The notes beneath the pieces were generated by a model. It ran no database searches and had not been told where the DNA came from. It worked only from the letters and a program-made list of their open reading frames with translations. A DNA stretch of 64,000 bases from Streptomyces composti (GTDB taxonomy: Bacteria > Actinomycetota > Actinomycetes > Streptomycetales > Streptomycetaceae). Positions 57,677 to 64,000 of this stretch are shown in pieces; positions within the stretch are counted from its first letter, which is position 1; the number at the start of each line of letters is the position of its first letter. Made by a program: the position numbers and the translations under genes. The stretch covers positions 59,560 through 123,559 of the forward strand of contig NZ_JAATEM010000026.1 in the NCBI RefSeq assembly GCF_012034205.1, given 5' to 3'.

Positions 57677-58710
57677 ATCCGGCCCGCCCTGCGCTCGGCG
57701 ACCAGCAGCCACAGCAGATAGGCACCGCCGAGCACCCCGGTGACCACGCCCACGGGCAGCTGTCCGGCGCCGAACACGCGCTGCGAGACGAAGTCGGCGG
57801 TGACCAGCAGGGTGGCGCCCATGCACAGGGAGGCCAGCAGGTTGGGACCGGGCGAGCGGGTCAGCCGCCGGGCCAGCTGCGGCGCGGTCAGCGCCACGAA
57901 GCCGACCGGCCCCGCGGCGGCCGTCGCGGACGCGGTGAGCAGCACCGCCGACACCATCAGCAGCATCCGCACCCGCTCGACCCGCACCCCGAGCGCGTAG
58001 GAGACGTCGTCGCCCATCTCCATCATCCGCAGACCACGGGAGTTGGCGAGCACCAGCGGCACCAGCACGGCGCACAGGCCGAGCAGCGGCCACACCTGGT
58101 TCCAGTCCCGGCCGTCGAGGGATCCGGTCATCCACACCACCGCCTGGGCGGCGTCGATGATGTCGGACTTGGTGAGCAGATAGCCGTTGACCGCGGTGAC
58201 GACCGCGGAGACGCCGATGCCGACCAGCACGAGCCGGTATCCGTGCACGCCCCGCTTCCAGGCGAGCAGGTAGATGGCGGCACCGGTGACCAGTCCGCCG
58301 GTGAGGGCGCCGAGGGTGATCTGCTCGCTGCTCGCCGAGAACAGCACGATCATGGTGAGCGCACCGGCGGTGGCGCCCTGGCTGAGACCGAGGACGTCCG
58401 GGCTGCCCAGCGGATTGCGGGAGATGGCCTGGAACAGCGCACCGCCGAGCCCCAGCGAGGCGCCGACCAGCAGCCCCACCAGCACCCGGGGCAGCCGCAG
58501 CTCGTTGACGATGAACTCCTGCCCCGCGTCGCCCTGCCCGGCCAGGGTCCGCAGCACCTCGCCGGCCGAGATCGGGAAGTCACCGGTGCCGATCAGCAGC
58601 ACGCTCGCGGTGAGCGCGGCGAGCACCAGCAGGACCACGGCCGTCAGGGCGCGCACGTCCAGCCGGACGGAGAGCCCGCCGGGGGTGCGTATCGCGCGGT
58701 TGCTCTTCAC
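57673..58710 (-). CDS. FecCD-family siderophore permease 2
   Basis: A 345-residue permease with about ten membrane segments. FecCD motifs: LRLPRVLVGLLVGASLGLGG, FQAISRNPLGSPDVLGLSQG (about 90-109), GLRMMEMGDDVSYALGVRV, and VGFVALTAPQLARRLTRSPG (about 272). Pairs with permease 1 as a heterodimer. The GTG overlaps the permease 1 stop (GTGA). Confidence 0.92.
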   Translation of the reverse strand: MKSNRAIRTPGGLSVRLDVRALTAVVLLVLAALTASVLLIGTGDFPISAGEVLRTLAGQGDAGQEFIVNELRLPRVLVGLLVGASLGLGGALFQAISRNPLGSPDVLGLSQGATAGALTMIVLFSASSEQITLGALTGGLVTGAAIYLLAWKRGVHGYRLVLVGIGVSAVVTAVNGYLLTKSDIIDAAQAVVWMTGSLDGRDWNQVWPLLGLCAVLVPLVLANSRGLRMMEMGDDVSYALGVRVERVRMLLMVSAVLLTASATAAAGPVGFVALTAPQLARRLTRSPGPNLLASLCMGATLLVTADFVSQRVFGAGQLPVGVVTGVLGGAYLLWLLVAERRAGRI

Positions 58711-59750
58711 AGCTGGGCCGTCCTCCGCCGTCGTACGAGAAGAATGAAGACCGGGCCGCCGATGATCGCGGTGACGATGCCGACCTGGAGCTCCGCGGGC
58801 CGGGCCACGACCCGGCCGATGACATCGGCCCCGAGCAGCAGCACCGGCGACAGGACCGCCGCATACGGCAGGATCCAGCGCTGGTCGGGCCCGGTGAAGG
58901 AGCGCACCACGTGCGGCACCATCAGACCGACGAAGACGATGGGCCCGCAGGCGGCGGTGGCGGCCCCGCACAGCACGGTGGCGGTCAGCATCGACAGCGC
59001 CCGGGTGCGGTTGAGGTTGGCGCCGAGCGCCCTGGCGGTGTCGTCGCCCATGGCCATGGCGTTCAGCGGCCGGGCCAGCAGCAGGGCCAGCGCGGAGCCG
59101 GCCAGCAGGAACGGAAGCACCTGCACGATGGTCGAGGTGTCGCCCGCGGCGAGCGAACCCACCGTCCAGAAGCGCATCTTCCCGAGCGCCGCGTCGTCCA
59201 GGATCATGATCGCCTGGAGGTAGCCGTAGAGCGCGGCGCTGATGGCCGTACCGGCGAGCGCCAGCCGCACCGGAGTCGCCGCCCGGCTCCCGCCGAGGAA
59301 CCACACCAGCGCGCCGATCGCCGCGGCACCGCAGAACGCGAACCACACATAGCCCGACAGCGACGTGACGCCGAAGAAGGTGATCGCGGTGACCACGGCC
59401 GCGGAGGCGCCCGCGTTGATGCCGAGCAGCCCGGGGTCGGCCAGCGGATTGCGGGTCAGGGCCTGGAGCACCGCCCCCGCGAGCCCCAGCGCGGCGCCGA
59501 CGAGCAGCCCCAGCAGGGTTCGTGACACCCGGTCGGCCACGACGGTGTCGCCGTAGGTGCCCGAGTCCTCGAACAGCCCGTGCCAGACCTGCCCCAGGGT
59601 GAGGTCCTTCGCCCCGATCGCGATACTCGCCCCGGCGACGCACACCAGCAGCACGACGGAGAGCAGCAGCCCGAAGGCACGTACCGCTCGCCGTCTGGGA
59701 AGCACGGAGGCTGTCTCCGCGCGCTGTTCAACGGGACTCTCGACCAACAC
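58707..59750 (-). CDS. FecCD-family siderophore permease 1
   Basis: A 347-residue permease. RVSRTLLGLLVGAALGLAG, LQALTRNPLADPGLLGINAG (about 93-112), LNAMAMGDDTARALGANLNR and VGLMVPHVVRSFTGPDQRW are FecCD signatures. First gene of the operon. The GTG at 59750 lies six bases after TAACCT, itself part of the iron box, so the mRNA appears leaderless and iron-repressed. No substrate-binding protein is encoded in the operon, so one must come from elsewhere. Confidence 0.92.
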   Translation of the reverse strand: MLVESPVEQRAETASVLPRRRAVRAFGLLLSVVLLVCVAGASIAIGAKDLTLGQVWHGLFEDSGTYGDTVVADRVSRTLLGLLVGAALGLAGAVLQALTRNPLADPGLLGINAGASAAVVTAITFFGVTSLSGYVWFAFCGAAAIGALVWFLGGSRAATPVRLALAGTAISAALYGYLQAIMILDDAALGKMRFWTVGSLAAGDTSTIVQVLPFLLAGSALALLLARPLNAMAMGDDTARALGANLNRTRALSMLTATVLCGAATAACGPIVFVGLMVPHVVRSFTGPDQRWILPYAAVLSPVLLLGADVIGRVVARPAELQVGIVTAIIGGPVFILLVRRRRTAQL

Positions 59751-59754
59751 GCAG

Positions 59755-59773
59755 TTAGGTTAGCCTACCCTGC
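59755..59773. promoter_or_regulatory. Iron box (DmdR/IdeR-type) overlapping the -10 of the siderophore operon
   Basis: TTAGGTTAGCCTACCCTGC: the left half TTAGGTTAG matches the DmdR1/IdeR/DtxR iron-box consensus exactly, the right half is degenerate. Minus-strand TAACCT (59762-59757) within it is the likely -10, six bases before GTG 59750. Fe2+-loaded repressor would block RNA polymerase directly. Confidence 0.85.
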
Positions 59774-59828
59774 CGATCCGGCCGCCGAGACGCCGGTCAC
59801 GCCGGGCCCCGGGGGGCTGGTGTGCGCC

Positions 59829-60860
59829 TCACAGTCCCAGCCGGGCCAGCGCCTTGTCCGCGTCCAGCGTGCACACCCCGTCACCGGCGGCCGTCCACGC
59901 CGCCGCGCACAGCGCCCGCAGCCCGTCCATGGCGGCGCCCTCCCCCGCCAGCTCCAGCGACCCGGCGGCCGCCGTCGCCGTCCAGCCGCCGCACCGGAAG
60001 CCGTCACCCTCCTCGACGACGTCCGGCTGCCCGGTGAGCAGCCCGCGCAGATCGGCGTCGACATACGTCGGCCGGTGCTGCGGCGGCGCGGCGAGCAGCC
60101 GGGCACCGTCCGTCACCCCGGTCAGCACCAGCAGCGAGTCCACACCGCCGTTGAACGCCCCTTCGATGTCCGTGTCCAGCCGGTCCCCCACCACCAGCGG
60201 CCGCTTCGCACCCGTCCGCAGAATGGTCTCCCTGTGCATCGGCGGGAGCGGTTTGCCCGCCACCTGCGGCTCGGCACCGGTGGCGATCCGCACCACCTCC
60301 ACCGCCGCCCCGTTGCCCGGCGCGATGCCCCGGCCGCTGGGGATGGTCAGATCCGTGTTGGACGCGAACCACGGCACCCCGCGCGCCACCGCGTAGCTCG
60401 CCTCCGCGAACCGCCCCCAGGTCAGCTCGGGCCCGCCGTACCCCTGCACGACCGCCGCCGGGTCGTCGTCGGCCGACTCCACCGGCACAAGACCGCGCTC
60501 GCGCAGCGCCACCCGCAGCCCCTCGCCGCCGATCACCAGCACCCGGGAGCCCGGGGGCACCTGCTCGCTGATCAGCCGGGCCACCGCCTGCGCCGAGGTG
60601 ATCACGTCCTCGGCGCCCGTCGGTATCCCCAGCTCCGTCAGATGCGCCGCCACCGTGGCCGGCGTCCGCAGCGCGTTGTTCGTCACGTACGCCAGACGCA
60701 TGCCCTGCTCACGGGCGACCGCGAGCGACTCGACGGCGTGCGCGATCGCGCTGCCCCCCGCGTACACCACCCCGTCCAGATCGAGCAGCGCCGTGTCGTA
60801 CGCCTCGCTCAGGGCACGCCCACTGGCCTCGGGCCTCGTCCTGACGCCGCTCACACTCAT
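59829..60860 (-). CDS. HAD-superfamily IIA (NagD-like) phosphatase
   Basis: 343 residues. HAD motif I ALLDLDGVVYAGGSAIAHAV (about 22), motif II in AYVTNNALRTPATVAAHL, the IIA cap between motifs II and III (VLVIGGEGLRVALRERGLVP; WFASNTDLTIPSGRG), motif III/IV AGKPLPPMHRETIL and VVGDRLDTDIEGAFNGGVDS. The C-terminal 60 residues are extra. It dephosphorylates small phosphometabolites (p-nitrophenyl phosphatase family). ATG 60860 after GAGG-rich sequence. Divergent from the DUF1015 gene; in other actinobacteria it also lies near tlyA-nadK-recN. Confidence 0.88.
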   Translation of the reverse strand: MSVSGVRTRPEASGRALSEAYDTALLDLDGVVYAGGSAIAHAVESLAVAREQGMRLAYVTNNALRTPATVAAHLTELGIPTGAEDVITSAQAVARLISEQVPPGSRVLVIGGEGLRVALRERGLVPVESADDDPAAVVQGYGGPELTWGRFAEASYAVARGVPWFASNTDLTIPSGRGIAPGNGAAVEVVRIATGAEPQVAGKPLPPMHRETILRTGAKRPLVVGDRLDTDIEGAFNGGVDSLLVLTGVTDGARLLAAPPQHRPTYVDADLRGLLTGQPDVVEEGDGFRCGGWTATAAAGSLELAGEGAAMDGLRALCAAAWTAAGDGVCTLDADKALARLGL

Positions 60861-60928
60861 CCGCCTCGCTCCTCGTCCGTCCGCTTCACCACGATCATCC
60901 CCCATCCCACTGACAGCCCGTGCACCCG

Positions 60929-60941
60929 TACGATGCCGGGA
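60929..60941 (+). promoter_or_regulatory. -10 element giving a leaderless start
   Basis: TACGAT at 60929-60934, then GCCGGG, then ATG 60941. No ribosome site. Confidence 0.6.
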
Positions 60942-62233
60942 TGAACACTGCAGGTCACTCGGAAGCACAGGCGCACCGAGGTCTGGAACTCACCCCGTTC
61001 CGCGGCCTTCGCTACGACCCGGACCGGGTCGGCAGCCTGTCCGCCGTGACGTCACCGCCGTACGACGTCGTCGTCCGCCCCGACGGTCTGCACCACCTCC
61101 AGTCCGCCGACCCGTACAACATCGTCCGGCTGATCCTGCCGGAGGCGGACACCCCCGAGGCCCGTAACGCCCAGGCCGCCGCCACCCTGCGCCGCTGGCG
61201 CGCCGAGGGCGTCCTCACCCCCGACCCCGAGCCCGGTCTGTACGTCTACGAGCAGAGCGACGACGAGGGCATGCTGCAGCGCGGCATCATCGGCACGCTG
61301 CGCGTCACGGACCCCGAGGAGCAGCTGGTCCTGCCGCACGAGGACGTGATGCCGCACATCGTCGCCGACCGCGCGGCCCTGATGCGCGCCACCTCCGCCA
61401 ACCTCGAACCCCTGCTGCTCACCTACCGCGGCGACGACTCGGCACCCCTGACGGCCGCCCGGATCGAGCAGGCGGCCGGCCGGCCGCCGCTGCTCGCCAC
61501 CACCACCGAGGACGGCGTCCACCACCGCCTGTGGTCCCTCACCGACCCGGCCGACGTGGACGCCATCGCCAAGGAGCTCGCCGGCCACCAGGCCCTCATC
61601 GCCGACGGCCACCACCGCTGGGCCACCTACCGCCTCCTGCGCAAGGAGCACGGCTCTCCCGGCCCCTGGGACCACGGCCTGGTTCTGCTCGTCGACACCG
61701 CCCGTTACCCGCTGCGGGTCCGCGCCATCCACCGCCTGCTGCACCGGCTGCCCGTGGCGGACGCGCTGGCCGCCCTGCACGGCCTGTTCCGGATCCGCCG
61801 GGTGGACGCCGCGCTGCCGGACGCCCTGGCGGTGCTGGCCGCGGCGGCACAGGAGGGCAACGCCTTCCTCCTGGCAGGCGACGGCACCTTCCATCTCGTC
61901 GAACGCCCGGACCCGGACCTGCTGGCCCGCACGGTCCCGGCCGACCGCCCGGAGGCCTGGCGCACCCTGGACGCCACCGTCCTGCACGCCACGCTCCTCG
62001 AGCACGTCTGGCGCGTCCCCGACGACTCCCCCGAGCACATCGCCTACATCCACGACACGGCCGCCACGGTGGAGAAGGCGGAGCGCGACGGCGGCACGGC
62101 GGTCCTGATGCACCCGGTACGCGAGGAGGTCGTCCGCGACCTGGCCCGCCAAGGCGTCACCATGCCCCGCAAGTCCACGTCCTTCGGCCCCAAACCGGCG
62201 TCGGGGCTCGTCCTGCGCGCCCTGGACCTCTGA
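60941..62233 (+). CDS. DUF1015 (SpyDac/SerK-related) family protein
   Basis: 430 residues. FRGLRYDPDRVGSLSAVTSP followed by PYDVV (about 18-42), YNIVRLILPE, LYVYEQSDDEGMLQRGIIGT, the conserved ADGHHRWATYRLLRKEHG (about 220-237) and a C-terminal MPRKSTSFGPKPASGLVLRAL. DUF1015 proteins are widespread; some archaeal members are ADP-dependent serine kinases (SerK), but the function in Streptomyces is unestablished. Leaderless start. Convergent with the TPR/RGG gene across a strong terminator. Confidence 0.87.
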   Translation: MNTAGHSEAQAHRGLELTPFRGLRYDPDRVGSLSAVTSPPYDVVVRPDGLHHLQSADPYNIVRLILPEADTPEARNAQAAATLRRWRAEGVLTPDPEPGLYVYEQSDDEGMLQRGIIGTLRVTDPEEQLVLPHEDVMPHIVADRAALMRATSANLEPLLLTYRGDDSAPLTAARIEQAAGRPPLLATTTEDGVHHRLWSLTDPADVDAIAKELAGHQALIADGHHRWATYRLLRKEHGSPGPWDHGLVLLVDTARYPLRVRAIHRLLHRLPVADALAALHGLFRIRRVDAALPDALAVLAAAAQEGNAFLLAGDGTFHLVERPDPDLLARTVPADRPEAWRTLDATVLHATLLEHVWRVPDDSPEHIAYIHDTAATVEKAERDGGTAVLMHPVREEVVRDLARQGVTMPRKSTSFGPKPASGLVLRALDL

Positions 62234-62293
62234 GCCGGCCCGGGAGCAGTCTGTCTCCGGGCCTCCAGGGCCCCTCGGGGCCTCCGGGACGGC

Positions 62294-62327
62294 GAAGGGG
62301 CGGGCCCGGCACCGGACCCGCCCCTTC
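62294..62327. terminator. Bidirectional terminator
   Basis: GAAGGGGCGGG and CCCGCCCCTTC (11 bp, perfect) enclose a small CCGG/CCGG pairing. It lies between stops at 62233 and 62361. Confidence 0.88.
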
Positions 62328-62360
62328 ATCCTCGTCTCACTTCATCCCGCCGTCAGGACC

Positions 62361-63911
62361 TCAGTCCTTGCCGGTACCGCCGTCGCGGTCCTCCGGAAGG
62401 TCCTCGGCCTCGTCGTCCTGCGACTCGTCGAGGGCGTCCATGAACGCCACACCGTCCAGCTCGGCCAGCCGGTCGGAGGCGTCGGTGCTGCCGTCCCGGT
62501 CGGCCTCCACGGCCTTCGCGAACCATTCCCGCGCCTCGTCGGTACGCCCGGCGGCGAGCAGCGCGTCGGCGTACGCGTACCGCAGCCGCGCGGTCCACGG
62601 CTGCACCGAGTTCGACGCCAGCTCGGAGCTCTGCAGGGTGACGATCGCCGCGTCCAGCTGCCCCATGTCCCGCCGGGCACCGGCCGCGACCAGCCTCATC
62701 TCGACCTGACCGGCCTTGTCCAGCTTCTGCACCTCGGGCGCACCGGCCATGTCCAGCGCCTTCTCCGGCCGGCCGAGCCCGCGCTCGCAGTCGGCCATCA
62801 GCGGCCACAGCTCCACGGTCCCGGTCATCCGCCGCGCGGCGCGGAACTCGGCGAGCGCCTCACCGTACTTCTGGTTGGCGTACGCGGCGAACCCGGCGGC
62901 CTCCCGTACGGCGGCGACCCGCGAGGCAAGGCGCAGGGCCACCCTGGAGTAGCCGTAGGCGCGCTCGGGGTCCTCGTCGATGAGCCGGGCCACCATCACC
63001 AGATTCTTGGCGACGTCCTCGGCGAGCGTCTTGGGCAGGCTCTGCAGCTCCTGCCGCACGTCCTTGTCGATCTCGTCACCGGTGACGTCCTCGGGGATCG
63101 GCAGCCGCTTGATGGGCTCGCGGTCCCGGTCACGCTCCTCGCGGAAGCGCCCGCCGCCCGGCCGCTCGTCCCGGCCGCGGTAGCCGCCGGGACGCCCGCC
63201 CCGGTCGTCGCGGCGCGGCCCGCGCCCGCGGTCGTCCCGTCCGCGGAAGCCACCGCGCTCCCGGTTGCCCTCGCGTCCACGGAACCCGCCACGGTCGTCG
63301 TCCCGGCCGCGGAAACCGCCGCGGTCGGCACGGTCGCCGCGCTCGCCGAAGCCGCGCCCGGAGCCCTCACGCCGGTCGTCGCGCCGGAAACCACCCCGCT
63401 CACCACGGTCACGGTCGCCGCCCCGGTAGTCGTCCCGGCGGAAACCGCCCCGGTCACCTCGCTCACCACGGTCACGGTCGCCGCCCCGGTAGTCGTCCCG
63501 GCGGAAACCGCCCCGGTCACCTCGCTCACCACGGTCCCGGCGGTCGTCGCGCCGGTCATCCCGATCGCGGCGCTCGTCACGTCGGTCGTCACGGCCCCGG
63601 TAGTCGTCGCGGCCCCGGTATCCGCCGCGCTCACCGCCCCGGTAGTCGTCCCGGCGGAAACCGCCCCGGTCACCGCGGTCACCGCGCTGGTCGTCGCGGC
63701 CGCGGAATCCGCCGCGCTCCGGCCGGCCACCGTTCCGGTCGTCGCGCCGGGAACCACCGCGCTCACCACGGTCACGGTCGCCGTCCCTGCGGAATCCGCG
63801 AGCACGGTCATCGTTGCGTCGGGGGCCGCCGCGCCGGGCGCCGCCCCGTTCACCACTGTCCCGTCGCCGCTGGTCGCGCTCCGGTCGGTCGTCGGGAGAG
63901 TTGGTGGACAT
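62361..63911 (-). CDS. TPR protein with long Arg/Gly/Asp (RGG-like) repeat domain
   Basis: 516 residues. Residues about 12-265 are Arg/Asp/Gly repeats (GGFRRDDYRGG, DRGERGDRGG, GGFRGRDD), the kind of disordered RGG/RD-rich segment that binds RNA and promotes condensates in eukaryotes. From about 270 (PIKRLPIPEDVTGDEIDKDV) a helical region starts with TPR-like units (AYGYSRVALRLASRVAAVRE; AAYANQKYGEALAEFRAARR; RYAYADALLAAGRTDEAREW) to about 490, then an acidic tail. Not membrane-bound. AGGAG six bases upstream fixes ATG 63911. The repeat part is encoded by 63-bp tandem copies. RNA binding is inference. Confidence 0.78.
   Translation of the reverse strand: MSTNSPDDRPERDQRRRDSGERGGARRGGPRRNDDRARGFRRDGDRDRGERGGSRRDDRNGGRPERGGFRGRDDQRGDRGDRGGFRRDDYRGGERGGYRGRDDYRGRDDRRDERRDRDDRRDDRRDRGERGDRGGFRRDDYRGGDRDRGERGDRGGFRRDDYRGGDRDRGERGGFRRDDRREGSGRGFGERGDRADRGGFRGRDDDRGGFRGREGNRERGGFRGRDDRGRGPRRDDRGGRPGGYRGRDERPGGGRFREERDRDREPIKRLPIPEDVTGDEIDKDVRQELQSLPKTLAEDVAKNLVMVARLIDEDPERAYGYSRVALRLASRVAAVREAAGFAAYANQKYGEALAEFRAARRMTGTVELWPLMADCERGLGRPEKALDMAGAPEVQKLDKAGQVEMRLVAAGARRDMGQLDAAIVTLQSSELASNSVQPWTARLRYAYADALLAAGRTDEAREWFAKAVEADRDGSTDASDRLAELDGVAFMDALDESQDDEAEDLPEDRDGGTGKD
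63398..63536. repeat. 63-bp tandem repeat (about 2.2 exact copies) in the RGG-coding region
   Basis: Positions 63398, 63461 and 63524 begin identical sequence; the unit is 63 bp (21 codons, GDRDRGERG...FRRDDYRG). More diverged copies flank it on both sides. In-frame expansion or contraction would change the length of the repeat domain. Confidence 0.85.
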
Positions 63912-63950
63912 CGGTGACTCCTGTCTTCGGTACCGCAAGCATAAAGAGAA

Positions 63951-63994
63951 AAGGACCCCTGATCCCAGCTGTACGCTGGCGACCAGGGGTCCTT
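63951..63994 (-). terminator. Rho-independent terminator of a gene beyond the window end
   Basis: AAGGACCCCTG and CAGGGGTCCTT (11 bp) enclose a second stem CCAGC/GCTGG with loop TGTAC. On the minus strand it is followed by TTCTCTTTAT. It lies 40 bp upstream of the TPR gene start, so it should end a minus-strand transcript arriving from beyond 64000. Confidence 0.85.
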
Positions 63995-64000
63995 CCAAAG

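Noticed and set aside
63150..63900. Possible CRISPR array
   Set aside because: The repeats are in-frame 63-bp coding repeats of an Arg/Gly/Asp protein domain without unique spacers.
63944..64000. tRNA 3' end at the window edge
   Set aside because: The nested stems with a following T-run fit a Rho-independent terminator; no T-loop (GTTCGA) or CCA-proximal acceptor pattern is present.

Overview
This is a high-GC actinobacterial chromosome segment, almost certainly Streptomyces. GC is very high and codon third positions are nearly all G/C. GTG and TTG starts are frequent, and many genes look leaderless. The genes include streptogrisin-type secreted proteases, a SepF-like SflA, an Rpf cell-wall hydrolase, and the block tlyA-nadK-recN ... 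pyrG-Nudix ... parA-scpA-scpB-rluB ... cmk-der. That block is also found in mycobacteria, and the whole order resembles the dnaE2-to-pyrG core region of S. coelicolor as I remember it. I see no prophage, insertion sequence, CRISPR array, tRNA or rRNA.

Layout. 1-13 kb: the 5' part of error-prone polymerase dnaE2 behind a LexA box, an ABC-2-like membrane protein, two streptogrisin proteases, a DUF5685 protein with a cysteine-rich tail, sflA, an acyl-CoA dehydrogenase behind a perfect palindrome, a drug exporter, a PIG-V-like mannosyltransferase and a PAP2 phosphatase. 13-25 kb: an I78 inhibitor, a solitary ctaD whose 3' end overlaps a WYL regulator, a branched-chain amino acid (Liv) ABC system with a LivH-LivM-LivG fusion, an Rpf/LysM protein and two unrecognised genes. 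26-31 kb: the minus-strand cluster aroH-tyrA-cmk-plsC-like-der. 31-34 kb: a Rieske lipoprotein, a nucleotidyltransferase, an ADP-ribosylglycohydrolase and an NrtR-like Nudix regulator with a 41-bp dyad operator. 34-40 kb: parA-like, a ribbon-helix-helix-like gene, scpA, scpB and rluB, then ald. 40-52 kb: an NB-ARC/TPR protein, ADP-ribose pyrophosphatase, pyrG, a GH15 enzyme, an FAD oxidase, a PucR regulator and a glycosyltransferase. 52-64 kb: recN-nadK-tlyA, an SCP2 protein, an iron-box-controlled siderophore ABC transporter without its binding protein, a NagD-like HAD phosphatase, a DUF1015 protein and an RGG/TPR protein.

How the genes work together. Chromosome maintenance is strongly represented (dnaE2, recN, scpAB, parA-like, and indirectly sflA for division). 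So is NAD/ADP-ribose metabolism (NrtR-like, ADP-ribosylglycohydrolase, two Nudix proteins, NAD kinase, alanine dehydrogenase). Translation and ribosome maturation are covered by der, rluB and tlyA. Minus-strand operons are tightly coupled through GTGA, ATGA or TTGA stop-start overlaps. Most convergent gene pairs are separated by strong inverted-repeat terminators.

Most notable: the NrtR-like operator and its ADP-ribose module; a candidate DNA-binding partner for the orphan ParA encoded between parA and scpA; two ATPases whose Walker A lysine is arginine; two long tail-to-tail gene overlaps (ctaD/WYL and nucleotidyltransferase/ADP-ribosylglycohydrolase); and a recurrent TANNNT-N6-8-start arrangement implying leaderless mRNAs for about ten genes.
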